Shown piece after piece: positions 13,430 to 22,576 of a stretch of 22,576 nt of DNA. The DNA comes from Apostichopus parvimensis. Its lineage: Eukaryota > Echinodermata > Holothuroidea > Aspidochirotida > Stichopodidae. Where the stretch lies: NCBI GenBank assembly GCA_000934455.1, contig KN896979.1, positions 1-22,576 of the forward strand. Direction: 5' to 3'. The notes beneath the pieces are model-generated. The model was not told the origin of the DNA and did not search any database. It worked only from the letters and a program-made list of their open reading frames with translations. Within the stretch, counting starts at the first letter, position 1; the number at the start of each line of letters is the position of its first letter. The position numbers and the translations under genes were made by a program.

Positions 13430-14762
13430 ATCAACAGATTTTTGGGTCGATTCCACGTCGACCCTCTCAGAATAGCCTGAAATTGATATGGTGTCTTGCC
13501 ATATGTCTCAAAGGATGAAATTGGGCAAAAAAAATTTTTTAAACTTTTTGGTTGCTAGGATATGGCCCCGCCTAGCAACCAAATCCAGATTGCATTTTAA
13601 GAGCCCTAAATTTGTGTCAAGTTTGGAGGCATCTTTTGCATAAATGTAAAGTATTTTGTGTCTGATATTGCAGATATTGTGGAAGACATGTGACCAGTCT
13701 TCAAATTTAGCTAACTTTGAGGAAAATTTACGGTCTCAATTTTTCGTAACAAGTAATTAAAGTGGCAGAAAATGAGATAGGGGCCTTTTCTGGCCCTACT
13801 TTGAGTGTGCTCTATATTCACAAGCAAAGGCATGTTTGAGTTTTAATTTGCATAGGATCCTTGTCCAGTGGTAGTTGTACGGGAAAAGTGAAAAAAAAAA
13901 GTCAAGCGGGTCGTACGTTTTACGAACAGCGCCCTCAAACTTAAGAAATCTCACTTCTGGCCCTAATTGGGGGTCCATTTTGGGCCTGTGGGTATTTTTT
14001 TATTTTTCTTTAAATACCATTTTTCAGGAATGTATTGACCCTATTTTTAAAAACTTAAGTCAAAAAGTTGTGTATTTTGTGTTATCTACTCAAACATCAG
14101 ACTAAGTAGGTGCCCTTCATAGGTGCAGTGCAATACAGATAGTTCTTTTTTCACTTTTAGCAGCAATTTGCGTTGATTCTTGAGATTTTCCAATACTAGG
14201 ATACTATACCAATGACGTAAACTAAGCTAACTGTAAAGTTTTAACTCAAACTATTCCCGAAAAGTGCAGGCCATGTGGAGATTTAAGTAGTGCTTTGCAG
14301 CAAGGGATTACCATGCCAATGAATGAGTCTATTTTTAGCACCAAGTCATACATAAACATCTCTTCACTGATTGGTTGAATTTGAATAGGCGGTTTTGTAG
14401 AGCTGCATGTGATAAATACTAAATGATTCGATGTGTCAGGGAGACACTTATCTCAGAATCATATAAAAGCCTTAATTACTTGCTAATTAATGTTCGCTGT
14501 GGGGAAAAAAGTATGAGAAAGTCTTAGTTTTGTCTTTTGTGATTGTATTATGATAAAAACTTGATAGACACGGAAAAATTGAGGAAAAACGGCGACTCAA
14601 CGCAAAATGCTGCTTTAAAACAGTATTATGAACGATTCCAGATTATTGCTCAATGTTGCAAAGATGGACTTTTGTTAAAGTTATATGATGGTGACACAAG
14701 TTTGTATCTCAAATGGCCAAGCTCAGAATAATTTGAAATGAAACCAGCAAGCAAATAATAAA
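13430..14762. mobile_element. Candidate inserted element with hairpins and an orphan ORF
   Basis: The block is more GC-rich in its first 550 bases and lacks the TACAGTA/TACTGTA words common on both sides. It has two perfect hairpins: GGGTCGA/TCGACCC (13444-13450 with 13458-13464) and a 13-bp stem around GGTTGCTAGG/CCTAGCAACC (13547-13559 with 13571-13583). Near its right end is a 62-codon open frame with stop at 14731 and an AATAAA at about 14757-14762. I see no terminal repeats or target duplication, so the borders are guesses. Confidence 0.3.
14543..14731 (+). pseudogene. Orphan ORF fragment, unrecognised
   Basis: An open frame of about 60 codons of balanced, protein-like composition (e.g. 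KQYYERFQIIAQCCKDG) ends in TAA, with AATAAA about 30 bases later. There is no good ATG at its start and no convincing acceptor just upstream. It could be the 3' end of a transposon gene, a terminal exon, or chance. I cannot name a family. Confidence 0.25.
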
Positions 14763-16700
14763 TACTTGTTAATACAGTACTTTGCATTACATTGTTAAAT
14801 ATGCAGCATAAATTTGTATTCATGGATATTCTTCAAAATATACAATTCCATAAAAGCAAGCATACACTGTAAACTAGTGCTTTTTCTTTCAATAAGTTGA
14901 TGTAGAGCTACAGTATACAAACGTTATACCATCTATGACACATGTCATGTACAATGCTTTTAAATGACATCAGTGCTCCTTTTGGGTGTGTATAATATTA
15001 TGTAGGTTAACGATGATTAATTGTGACAACCGAGTCAACGGTGAATTTTGTCATCAGAGGGCTCTGTTTGTCATCGTTGCAACAATTCCCTGTCGTACTG
15101 TTTAATTACATGACATATGATAATTACAAGAGAATATATGATAATAACTGAGGGATGTTGTAACTTTACAGTCCACTTGCAAATCTGTACTGTACTTGGT
15201 ATATACAGTACCAGCTTGGGATTCCAGACCCACAAACATGGTCACTGACAAACTTTTGACAATTTCTCATCACTATTCTGAATGTACAGTATACAGTATG
15301 CTTTATAATATAAACTGTAATGTGTACCGTAGCTCCATAACCAAAGTACTGTAAAGTTACAGGTAGAGTACTGTATGCATGTGCCAGTGCAAGTGAAAGA
15401 AGTATAGACATGCTGTTCTATCTTGTTGGTAGTCTCACAAATATTTAAATGCTTTTTGTACACTGGAGAGCTCTGCTTATTTTTAAGGCAAATTTATACA
15501 GTAGCCGAAAGGGTATCCCTATTAGCTTAAACAGAACTTAGCAATTTAGCATGTTATTGTAAATTACAGTATCTAACTAGTGCTTTTGAAAGTTGTTTGT
15601 CAGGTGGTGCTGTATGCTATTTATTATGTTGTGCACTATTAACTTTTTAAAAATAACATTCCTATGGTGCAATGGATGAATCTATAAACCTTCATGTTGA
15701 ATTTTCTTTTTCTCATATTTGCCAATTTCAAATAACTTGGATGACATAAACCAGAAACGGGAGAAATTGAAGAATATATATGTAAATTTATCATTTTAGT
15801 ACATGGATCATGCTTAAAATATTTGTCCCTGTTATTAAAGATCACCAGATGTTCAAGTTGCAATGTTACTGTCTTTATACACTGTTATACAGCTCATATT
15901 AAAACTCTGTCCATAAATATATCGTGTTAGAAATTAGATCTGTGTGTACATTGATAAAACTACGTTTTCTGCAGTCAGTTGAGATTAACACATGTACAGT
16001 ATGCTGATCCACTGTACTGTAAGTACTGTACAATTTAAGTACTGCAGTAGTGGGCAGTAAAGCATACACGCCTGTAGCACAACCATTAATATTAAAGTAC
16101 ACATGTGATAAAGTAGTTAATGAAATCTAGTGTAGTAATTAGGCTAGTACTGAAAGCTCTCTGCATCTCAGTTCATCCATTGATGAGGAATTACTGTACC
16201 TGATTATGGCTGACTTGTGTGTGACCTGTATTTTTAGCCTTAATGGTACATATGCTGTATTGGCCCCAAATATGCTAGATATTCAAATTTGGTCACCTTT
16301 GGTCAAAATTCTTAAACTGTTTTTATTTTACCTTTGAGGACATTTTCCTCACTGGGACATTCAGTCAGCTGGTACGTGTGTTCATTGAAAATGTCTGAGA
16401 ACAATTTGGAGAGTCAAGACCTCCAGGAAAGTACTTTTAGAAAACTAGATAGTGCTTTATATAGCGTGCCAAATTTGGGGCCTATACTGACTACCTTTAA
16501 GATTACTGTACTAACAATAGAGTGTACAGCAAAATCATCATAGTTATACTGCAATACCTGTGGTACCTCAAACAGTATTATAAATAAAGTACTAATACAT
16601 TCACCAATAAGTACATTGTATTGCCTTGGTATGGGAATACTGCTTGTATCAGTCTTTTCAGATCTACAGTAAATTATTTTCTTTAAAAAATTGTCATCAA
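14763..16700. other. AT-rich non-coding stretch dense in TACWGTA words
   Basis: No exon supported. TACAGTA/TACTGTA occurs repeatedly, with a cluster between about 15187 and 15375. A short inverted repeat AACGATGA/TCATCGTT lies at 15009-15016 and 15071-15078. Confidence 0.5.
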
Positions 16701-16701
16701 C

Positions 16702-16709
16702 ACTCACAT
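16702..16709. repeat. Target site duplication, left copy
   Basis: ACTCACAT, identical to 17073-17080 flanking the hAT-like element. Confidence 0.8.
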
Positions 16710-17072
16710 CAAGGGCGTAGGAACCGGGGTGGCTGGGGGGGTGCCAGCCCCCCAGTGAAAAATATGGAGGGGCGGAAGTATCATTCCGCCCCCCCGCTTC
16801 GCAAGTCAGAAAACCCCTTTTTCATTTCCAAATGAGAAAAAAATCTCATTTGGAGCACCAAATTGCATCTAAGTCCAGGTGAAAATGCAAAATTATTTAC
16901 AAAATGGAGTGGGTGTTGAAGTGTGCTATATTGCACCAAATTGCATCTGAGGCCACCTGGAAATGCAAAAAAATCCAAAGGGGAGGGGGACACCCTCCCC
17001 TTAGACCCCTCCCCCAGGCCGGCCATCAGTCTTCAGCCCCCCCCCACTCAAAAGTACCTTCCTATGCCACTG
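16710..17072. mobile_element. Non-autonomous hAT-like transposon (MITE), 363 bp
   Basis: The element is bounded by an exact 8-bp direct duplication, ACTCACAT at 16702-16709 and 17073-17080, the length left by hAT transposases. Its ends are imperfect inverted repeats: CAAGGGCGTAGGAA on the left and, in reverse complement, CAGTGGCATAGGAA on the right (11 of 14 match), with the CARNGGCRTAGGAA form familiar from hAT termini. Inside are G- and C-runs, an 8-bp hairpin CTGGGGGG/CCCCCCAG (16733-16755), and a perfect 11-bp hairpin around CAAATGAGA/TCTCATTTG (16827-16854). There are also two tandem copies of a 78-bp unit starting GCACCAAATTGCATCT (16855 and 16933). No transposase is present, so it depended on one supplied elsewhere. 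Confidence 0.8.
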
Positions 17073-17080
17073 ACTCACAT
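17073..17080. repeat. Target site duplication, right copy
   Basis: ACTCACAT, identical to 16702-16709. Confidence 0.8.
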
Positions 17081-20000
17081 AATGATACAGATACTCTAGC
17101 TCATTATAACTTGTGAATATTCAGTTTGTCTGTTTTCTGTAAAGTGGAATTGACGAATAAATGAAGCTCAAGTACAGTACATGTAGATATTATTTATGTT
17201 TTTTTTAATAATGACAGTATTTCAATGCAATGATGACACAGCACCTGAAAACTGTGTTAATATATATCTTAACATTGACAAAGCAATATTTGCCTGTCTC
17301 TAGTAATGAGGACACAAAGCATATGATTCATCATCCTTTATAAAAAAAAAATCTTTGCAGATTAAGGTATTGGCAAAATTTTGGGTTTATAGTTAATTGG
17401 AAAAAGACTGCTCAAGAAACTGTTAGGGTTAATATGATTGTTTCCTTATCATTTTAAAATTGTACTAAAATGCAAAAACAAGTTACTCACAAAAGTGTGG
17501 AACAGTTTAATAAAAGTCATTGAAACTTTAATACACACTGTCATTTAAACTGTACACAAGTTTCAATAGACACATGCGAACGATGCACTCGTGAGAAAAT
17601 CAGAGATAAATGATTCAAACTTGTCTGTTGATGCTAGTCATTTCAAATTTACAGAGCTGATAATATCCAACTATATATGGCTAGTACTACCAAATCAACT
17701 AAGTAGGCAAGTAGGCTTTTGTAAATTAAAGTTGAAAGAAATACATATATACATGCAGGCTTGTAATGTGCAAAATTCTTTCTGCAAGAAAAAGAAATTG
17801 AATTCATAATTCTCTGCTCTATTGAATTTGCACTCTTGTGGTATTTTTTTTTTTTTTAACAACGTTAAATTTTAATATTGAGCTGGTGGTTTTGTGTAGG
17901 GTTTAATTGATCGTCAATTGTCTGTAAATTTTTGAATTCTTCATTCTTTTTAGCGGGTAAGATATTTCAGGTTGTAATTTTGGGTACGAAGAAGTCTTGC
18001 AAATGTACATCAAATGATTGTCTGACAAAATTTCAAACTTAAATGCCAAATTTCCTCCCTACCACCCCCCTACCACCCCCCCCCACAAAAGAGAAAGATA
18101 AAAGAAATTATATTTTACCTCTAATTTCAAAAAAGCAGTAAAATTCAGCATCTGGCTACAGTAAAATGCATGATGTATATATTCATAATTCATTTTCATA
18201 CATGATAATAATACAAACTCAAGTTTTACCATTTACTATCGTAATGATGCTTTCTGAAAGACTGGAGATCTTGTGATTTTGAACCCATTCAACGTGATAA
18301 TATGACAGCACTGATAGTGTTTCAACCACTTGAGTACAAATTTCATTTAAGTTTCCATTGGAAGTATTTTTAGGATCACTGAGGTGAACGTCATGGTGAG
18401 TTCGGTCAGATGTTAAATATAGATGATTTAATATTGCTTGTTATAGCCTATAGAGATTTTATTCTCACAAATGGGTTGCCATGGATACCATAAACAGGAG
18501 AATGTTTTTTTTGGTTTCTACATTTCAAAGAGATTTTACAGAATGTATTGGGATAAATTGGGTTATTCTGTTTTTTCCTACTACATAATATGTAGTATGA
18601 ATAAACAAAGAAGGCCTGGAGCTATAAATGTTTTAGACATTTCCTAGTGGTATGTATGTACAGGTTTAGTTTCCAAGTCATTGGTAGAGCTGCTATATGT
18701 CTAGGCTACTAAATAGTTTACAAGAAATACAGTAAACTTTAATGGTACATAAGTATGTACATACTGTAGTCTGCCTGTTACACGGACAATAAAGTACTGT
18801 AAAGTCGAATCATTTGGAACATACATATGATGGTGCAATGTCCTACACTTTTGACAACATAAACCATTAATGCATTTTAATTATATATATGAGCAAGTTT
18901 GAGGTTTGAGTGTGAGCTGGTAACATTTCAACGTGTACTATGTACCTCAGTACTATACACTGTTAGCAACACCATAGGTCAACGACCTACTAGAAACAGT
19001 TTTCGTAGAGAAGTTTCATCTGTTTGAAGCTGACTGAATTGGTGGCCACCCACCTACCCTGTATATATGCTAGAACTACAGTACATTTTTACATTAGGTA
19101 TATACTACTGTACTTAGTTTATAAGCATTTGGCATTGTGGTATTTATAAAAGATAAAATAAGGCCTAAATTGTTGTAATGAATTTTTTTCCTATGTAATC
19201 ACTGGTTTGAATTGTAATTTGTAACGTAAGTCTCTCACTGTAAATATAGAAATCTATAGATCTGCAAATTGCACCAAATTGAGAGAAAATTAGTATTATA
19301 CATGAAGAACTTTATGTGCCAAAGTAAATAACTTTGGAATATTATAATGGAGTGGGCATATTGTTTGTTAAGAACAAAGTCCATTATCATTATATGTCTG
19401 TGTGCATGAAATCTCTTCACACAAACTCTTAAGAGTAGTTTTTGGTCATACATGTTCCTTCATCTACAGGTGCATTGTTCTCAGATACTTGACATTTATA
19501 TCAAGACATACAGTATATACATTTAAGTAGTTTGAAATGTCATGTACATGTACTGTAGGGACCTCCTTTCGGGAGTTCGAATCCTATACTGTATTACAGT
19601 ATTACAGTACGTGTGTTAACTTGACACAAGATATAAGAAATTGAATTTTGTTCATCAGTATATTAATAATTATGTAGCTGCTTATGAATATTATACAGGA
19701 ATCATACCGCAGTAAGATATATGCAGGTACTTCTTTTGTGGTTGACAGAAGATAATCATATTTACAAACTTGCTACAGTACTAGTGTACAATATGCTATA
19801 CATCAGTTAATAACCATTCCAATATTACAAAGGTAAGTCTGATTGCTATATTCAGTATATATCTAGACCAGGTATTAGTTTGTTAATACTCAATTACTCA
19901 TACACTGCAGGAACATACAATTCTGTGTCGATAATTAGAGAACAAAATTTGCCCATCAGCGAGATCATATTCCTTCGGTGAATCGGTCCAGTATTAGTGA

Positions 20001-20190
20001 TTTTTCAATTTATTTTATTTACCTGTGGACGCAGGGCAAATTTTTTAAGGATTCGTATCTTGTCATCCCTTAATTAGACAATCAAGTCTTACCATTTGGT
20101 TAATTGTCCAAACAAATAAATGCATCTGTGGTTTGAGTGATGCTTTTCTTTAATATGTTGGTATATAAAAGAATTTTAAAAGAATTAAAT
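17081..20190. other. AT-rich non-coding stretch
   Basis: About 3 kb without a supported gene. It includes a poly(T) run near 17844-17858, a C-rich low-complexity patch at about 18059-18087, and scattered TACWGTA words, e.g. TACTGTATTACAGTATTACAGTA near 19590. Small ORFs on both strands show no protein-like pattern. Confidence 0.5.
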
Positions 20191-20232
20191 GGAACTGTGT
20201 AGGGCAAAAGGTATCGATAGTTGTCTCTGCTG

Positions 20233-20340
20233 TTTTTGTACTGGTATCACAATGGACGTCTTATCGGAATTCTGGCTAGCCTTGTCGATGATTTCATCTG
20301 GGCAGGAAGTCACTACATCACACAAGAGGTCATCACCACA
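20233..20340 (+). pseudogene. Copia-like reverse transcriptase palm fragment
   Basis: The frame starting at 20233 reads FLYWYHNGRLIGIL then LVDDFIWAG, the expected surroundings of the RT catalytic box (Y/L-V-D-D). The frame breaks soon after 20340. Upstream, family-like SAVF residues sit in another frame, showing an indel. Confidence 0.68.
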
Positions 20341-20955
20341 GTAACAAAACCCACCTTCATGTTGGGCGGGAGGAATCAGAATTGTTGAAGTATATTGGTC
20401 ATTTACTTTGTTCCTCGCTTACCTGTCTCCCCACAACCTTAGCAACCTCATTCTACCGTGCCTAGAATGTCCTGGTAACCTTTCACACTGTGCACCCTCT
20501 ACGACCGGCTCCTCTGGTCACCACCCTTCCTTCTCATTCTACCATCCAAATTAGTGTCTAGATCGTTATTTTGGAGCGGATTTTTTCCATCGGATTTCGT
20601 CCACTTGCGTCCAATTTCATAAGCAGTCCACGAAAGCTAGTATTGAATACCACCGGGAAAACTACTATGCCATATCCCATACTGCCAATACTCATCAGCA
20701 AGATACAGAGAGAGAAGGAGGCTAGTCTAACATCAGAGGCATTCAACTCCATACATTCTAAACTCTAGGCCAACTGATCATGTGGATTGCCAACCAAACC
20801 AGACCTGATCCACATACTGTGTGACACCTGTTCACTAAAGAATGGAAAGTTTGCCACCTTCTAGAAACCAACAAGATCGTTCGAGGAGTTCATTCCGAAA
20901 CTGTCGGTCTTTTCATCTTGATATCTAGGTCCAAAGGACACTCTTAAATGTCTTT

Positions 20956-21332
20956 TTGGATGCCTCTTTGGGGAGCCTTGCCAATGGAGGCAGTCAGGGT
21001 GGATATTTTACTTTTCTTACTCCAGGGCAAAATGGCTTTGTTGCTCCCCTAGCTTGGCAGTCGAGAAGGATCAGAAGTGTGGTTCGTACTACTGTACTAC
21101 ACTTTCCGCTGAAACATCGGCCGTGGCGGACGCCATAGACACTTTTAAGTTTTCCTGGCTGCTGTTCTGTCGGGAATTGTTTACAGTGTACTCGATCCAC
21201 TTTATTTGTGTTACAGAAAATCACTCATTATTTGAGACAATCTACTCCTCCCAACCTGGTACAAAGGAACAAGGCATAGAAATAAGCGGAATTAAAGGAA
21301 CCGCTACACGGCAAGCAAATTTCAGCGATTAA
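20956..21332 (+). pseudogene. Copia-like RNase H fragment, broken by a frameshift near 21090
   Basis: The first half is in the frame of 20956, with the family's DAS..N.P/A.GGSQGG and W.SRKI.RVVRST-like segments. The second half (LSAET..AVADAIDT, TENHSLFETI) is in the frame of 21054 and ends at TAA 21330-21332. Further matching residues (VKQEPKLG, KGASSH) continue beyond the stop. Confidence 0.7.
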
Positions 21333-21460
21333 ATGGATCGAGTGAAGCAAGAGCCCAAGTTGGGGCGCGCCTGCCTGTCTCACCAAAAAGGAGCCTCATC
21401 TCATGCATACTGTATCTGGAACTTCTTGAAAGAGGAATCTTTAAAACTTCACTTGTAACT

Positions 21461-22576
21461 AAAGTCAGCGACAATCCACTTGCTTGCATGGGGTCAAACA
21501 CTGATGTAGAAAAACTTTCTAAGGAGCATGATGCTCCTCTTAAATATGTGTTTTGGTTTTAGCTTTTCCTATGATGTGTTTATTGTACAATATGGCAGTC
21601 TTGACATTCTTGAATTTTGCGACTGGCGAGCAAAAAAATGCATTACGCTCGACATTCTGGTGAGTGGCTCATTCGCTCACTGCCTTTATACGATAGGCTC
21701 ACTATTAACTTGTGAGCCAATAAACAAAGGCCTATTGCACAGTATATTTAGTAGTGACAGATTTGTTATCTGTATCTATGATTTGTTATTGCCTCATTGT
21801 CTATAAGGTTCCTGCCTTGATAGCAGCTGTTACTCACATTTGCATATAAAAATATCTTTGTCACTGACATGTTGTTTAATTAGTAAATTACTATTAAATG
21901 TGAGTAGCTTTCTGTACCTACTGTACTGTACGACATGTTAGATCTGTTTAAATGTATTAATTTTCGACCGTCCTCAGGTTCAGAAGATATTTGCAATTTC
22001 ATTTCCATAATTTTAATGCAACTAAAGGATAGGTATGTAAAACCAATCAAAACACAATAATTCGTGAATTGTTCATCAATCCAGTGAAAACAACATTAAG
22101 TAGGAACTGTTGGTAGTAATTGCTCAGTTGCTTCACTAAAATTTGTAAAAAAAAGAAAAATATGCATAAGTTTAGCCTCGGCTGTTTGACAGAGTTTTTT
22201 TTTTTTTTGCATTGTTTGTGCCAGGTGTGACTCTAATTCTATCAGCCAAATAGAGAAAAATCAATACAAACAAATCATTAATCATAGTTTGCGCGATTAC
22301 CAGCTTGCTTCCACCAAGAGCTGCAAAGAGTAACGCCGTTTTGCGTAATCTTTTGTTTTGTGTTATTATTCAAACATCAGTGCACCATCGTTATTAATCA
22401 ATACTTTTGAAGAGTGTTGCAAAATTTTGTAATTTATTGAACTAAACTTTAATAGATCTATGACTTTAATACCAAAATGAATATGTGTTGAAGTCTGCTT
22501 ATTTCTGTTCACACATGTGTGAAATTGCGGGCAATTTTAACTTACTGCAGTTTGATTGTATTGAAACAAACATTTT
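21461..22576. other. Non-coding stretch
   Basis: AT-rich. A 7-bp hairpin GGCTCAC/GTGAGCC (21696-21702 with 21712-21718) lies just before AATAAA. There is a poly(T) run near 22195-22209 and a TACTGTACTGTA cluster near 21921. No gene supported. Confidence 0.5.

Larger units (their letters stand above)
20190..21460 (+). mobile_element. Ty1/copia-type LTR retrotransposon remnant (end of pol), frameshifted
   Basis: Segments of the reverse transcriptase and RNase H of a copia-like Pol can be read in order, across several frames. A palm segment with NGRLIGILASLVDDFIWAGS holds the catalytic Asp pair (20284-20292). Near 20783-20809 is WIANQTRPD, the conserved motif between RT and RNase H. RNase H starts with DASLGSLANGGSQGG (from 20959), then PLAWQSRRIRSVVR. 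After a frame change comes LSAET (Glu at 21111), then ICVTENHSLFETIYS, and finally a KKGAS-like tail to about 21455. Several stops and frameshifts show it is dead. No LTR, integrase or gag is seen, so it is a 5'- and 3'-truncated piece. Assignment is by recalled motifs of the family. Confidence 0.72.

Noticed and set aside
15009..15078. AACGATGA/TCATCGTT inverted repeat with TTTGTCATC repeats inside
   Set aside because: Arms of 8 bases with a 54-base spacer are expected by chance in a window of this size; no target duplication.
16334..16543. Plus-strand ORF of 69 residues with a protein-like stretch (MSENNLESQDLQEST)
   Set aside because: No convincing splice sites, family match or codon pattern; the minus strand is open as well, which points to chance.
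18478..18500. GTTGCCATGGATACC, another X-box-like sequence
   Set aside because: The second half site (GGATAC) fails the RRNRAC pattern at one position and no gene start lies nearby.
19561..19600. tRNA/SINE-like B box (GAGTTCGAATCC at 19573-19584) after a CTCC/GGAG hairpin
   Set aside because: No A box, acceptor stem or cloverleaf can be drawn around it; a chance match to the B-box consensus is likely.
21696..21718. GGCTCAC/GTGAGCC stem-loop just before AATAAA, resembling a histone mRNA 3' stem-loop
   Set aside because: The stem is 7 bp with a 9-base loop, while the histone element has a 6-bp stem and a 4-base loop of fixed pattern; no histone ORF lies upstream.
21528..21806. Plus-strand ORF of 92 residues
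   Set aside because: Hydrophobic and Cys-rich without recognisable pattern, starts inside non-coding sequence; likely chance.

Overview
The window looks like nuclear DNA of an AT-rich invertebrate animal. The genes have introns with GT..AG boundaries, and intergenic and intronic DNA is long and full of decayed transposable elements. The best-recognised protein is a metazoan-type DDX52 helicase. A marine deuterostome, possibly an echinoderm such as a sea cucumber, is my best guess, but this rests on general character and not on a diagnostic sequence.

Left part (1-4274, minus strand): the first five coding exons of DDX52, a DEAD-box RNA helicase of 18S rRNA maturation. They run from the start codon at 4274 to just past the Walker A motif at 729. 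All exon phases agree, and the gene continues beyond the left edge.

Middle (4275-10163): a TATA-less spacer separates DDX52 from a plus-strand gene that I do not recognise. That gene has one large coding exon (9243-10163, 307 codons, basic, Ser/Lys-rich, probably mostly disordered) ending in a strong splice donor. A strong acceptor at 8987-8988 and a strong donor at 4681 suggest, without proof, a non-coding first exon next to the DDX52 start, giving a head-to-head pair. An RFX X-box-like site and several small upstream ORFs lie just before its start codon. Intronic DNA between 4681 and 8988 includes a 164-bp foldback element and a TATG-rich microsatellite.

Right part (10164-22576): no further exon of the plus-strand gene can be called with confidence. 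The stretch holds a three-copy diverged tandem repeat (about 10.59-11.31 kb), a possible LINE 3' end on the minus strand (about 12.1 kb), and a 1.3-kb block with two hairpins and an orphan ORF (13.43-14.76 kb). It also holds a 363-bp non-autonomous hAT-like element with 8-bp target duplications (16.7-17.1 kb) and a frameshifted Ty1/copia pol remnant (20.2-21.46 kb).

The most unusual window-scale signal is the word TACAGTA/TACTGTA (TACWGTA). It occurs roughly fifty times between about 6.7 and 22 kb but only about three times in the first 6.6 kb, and never in the recognised exons.
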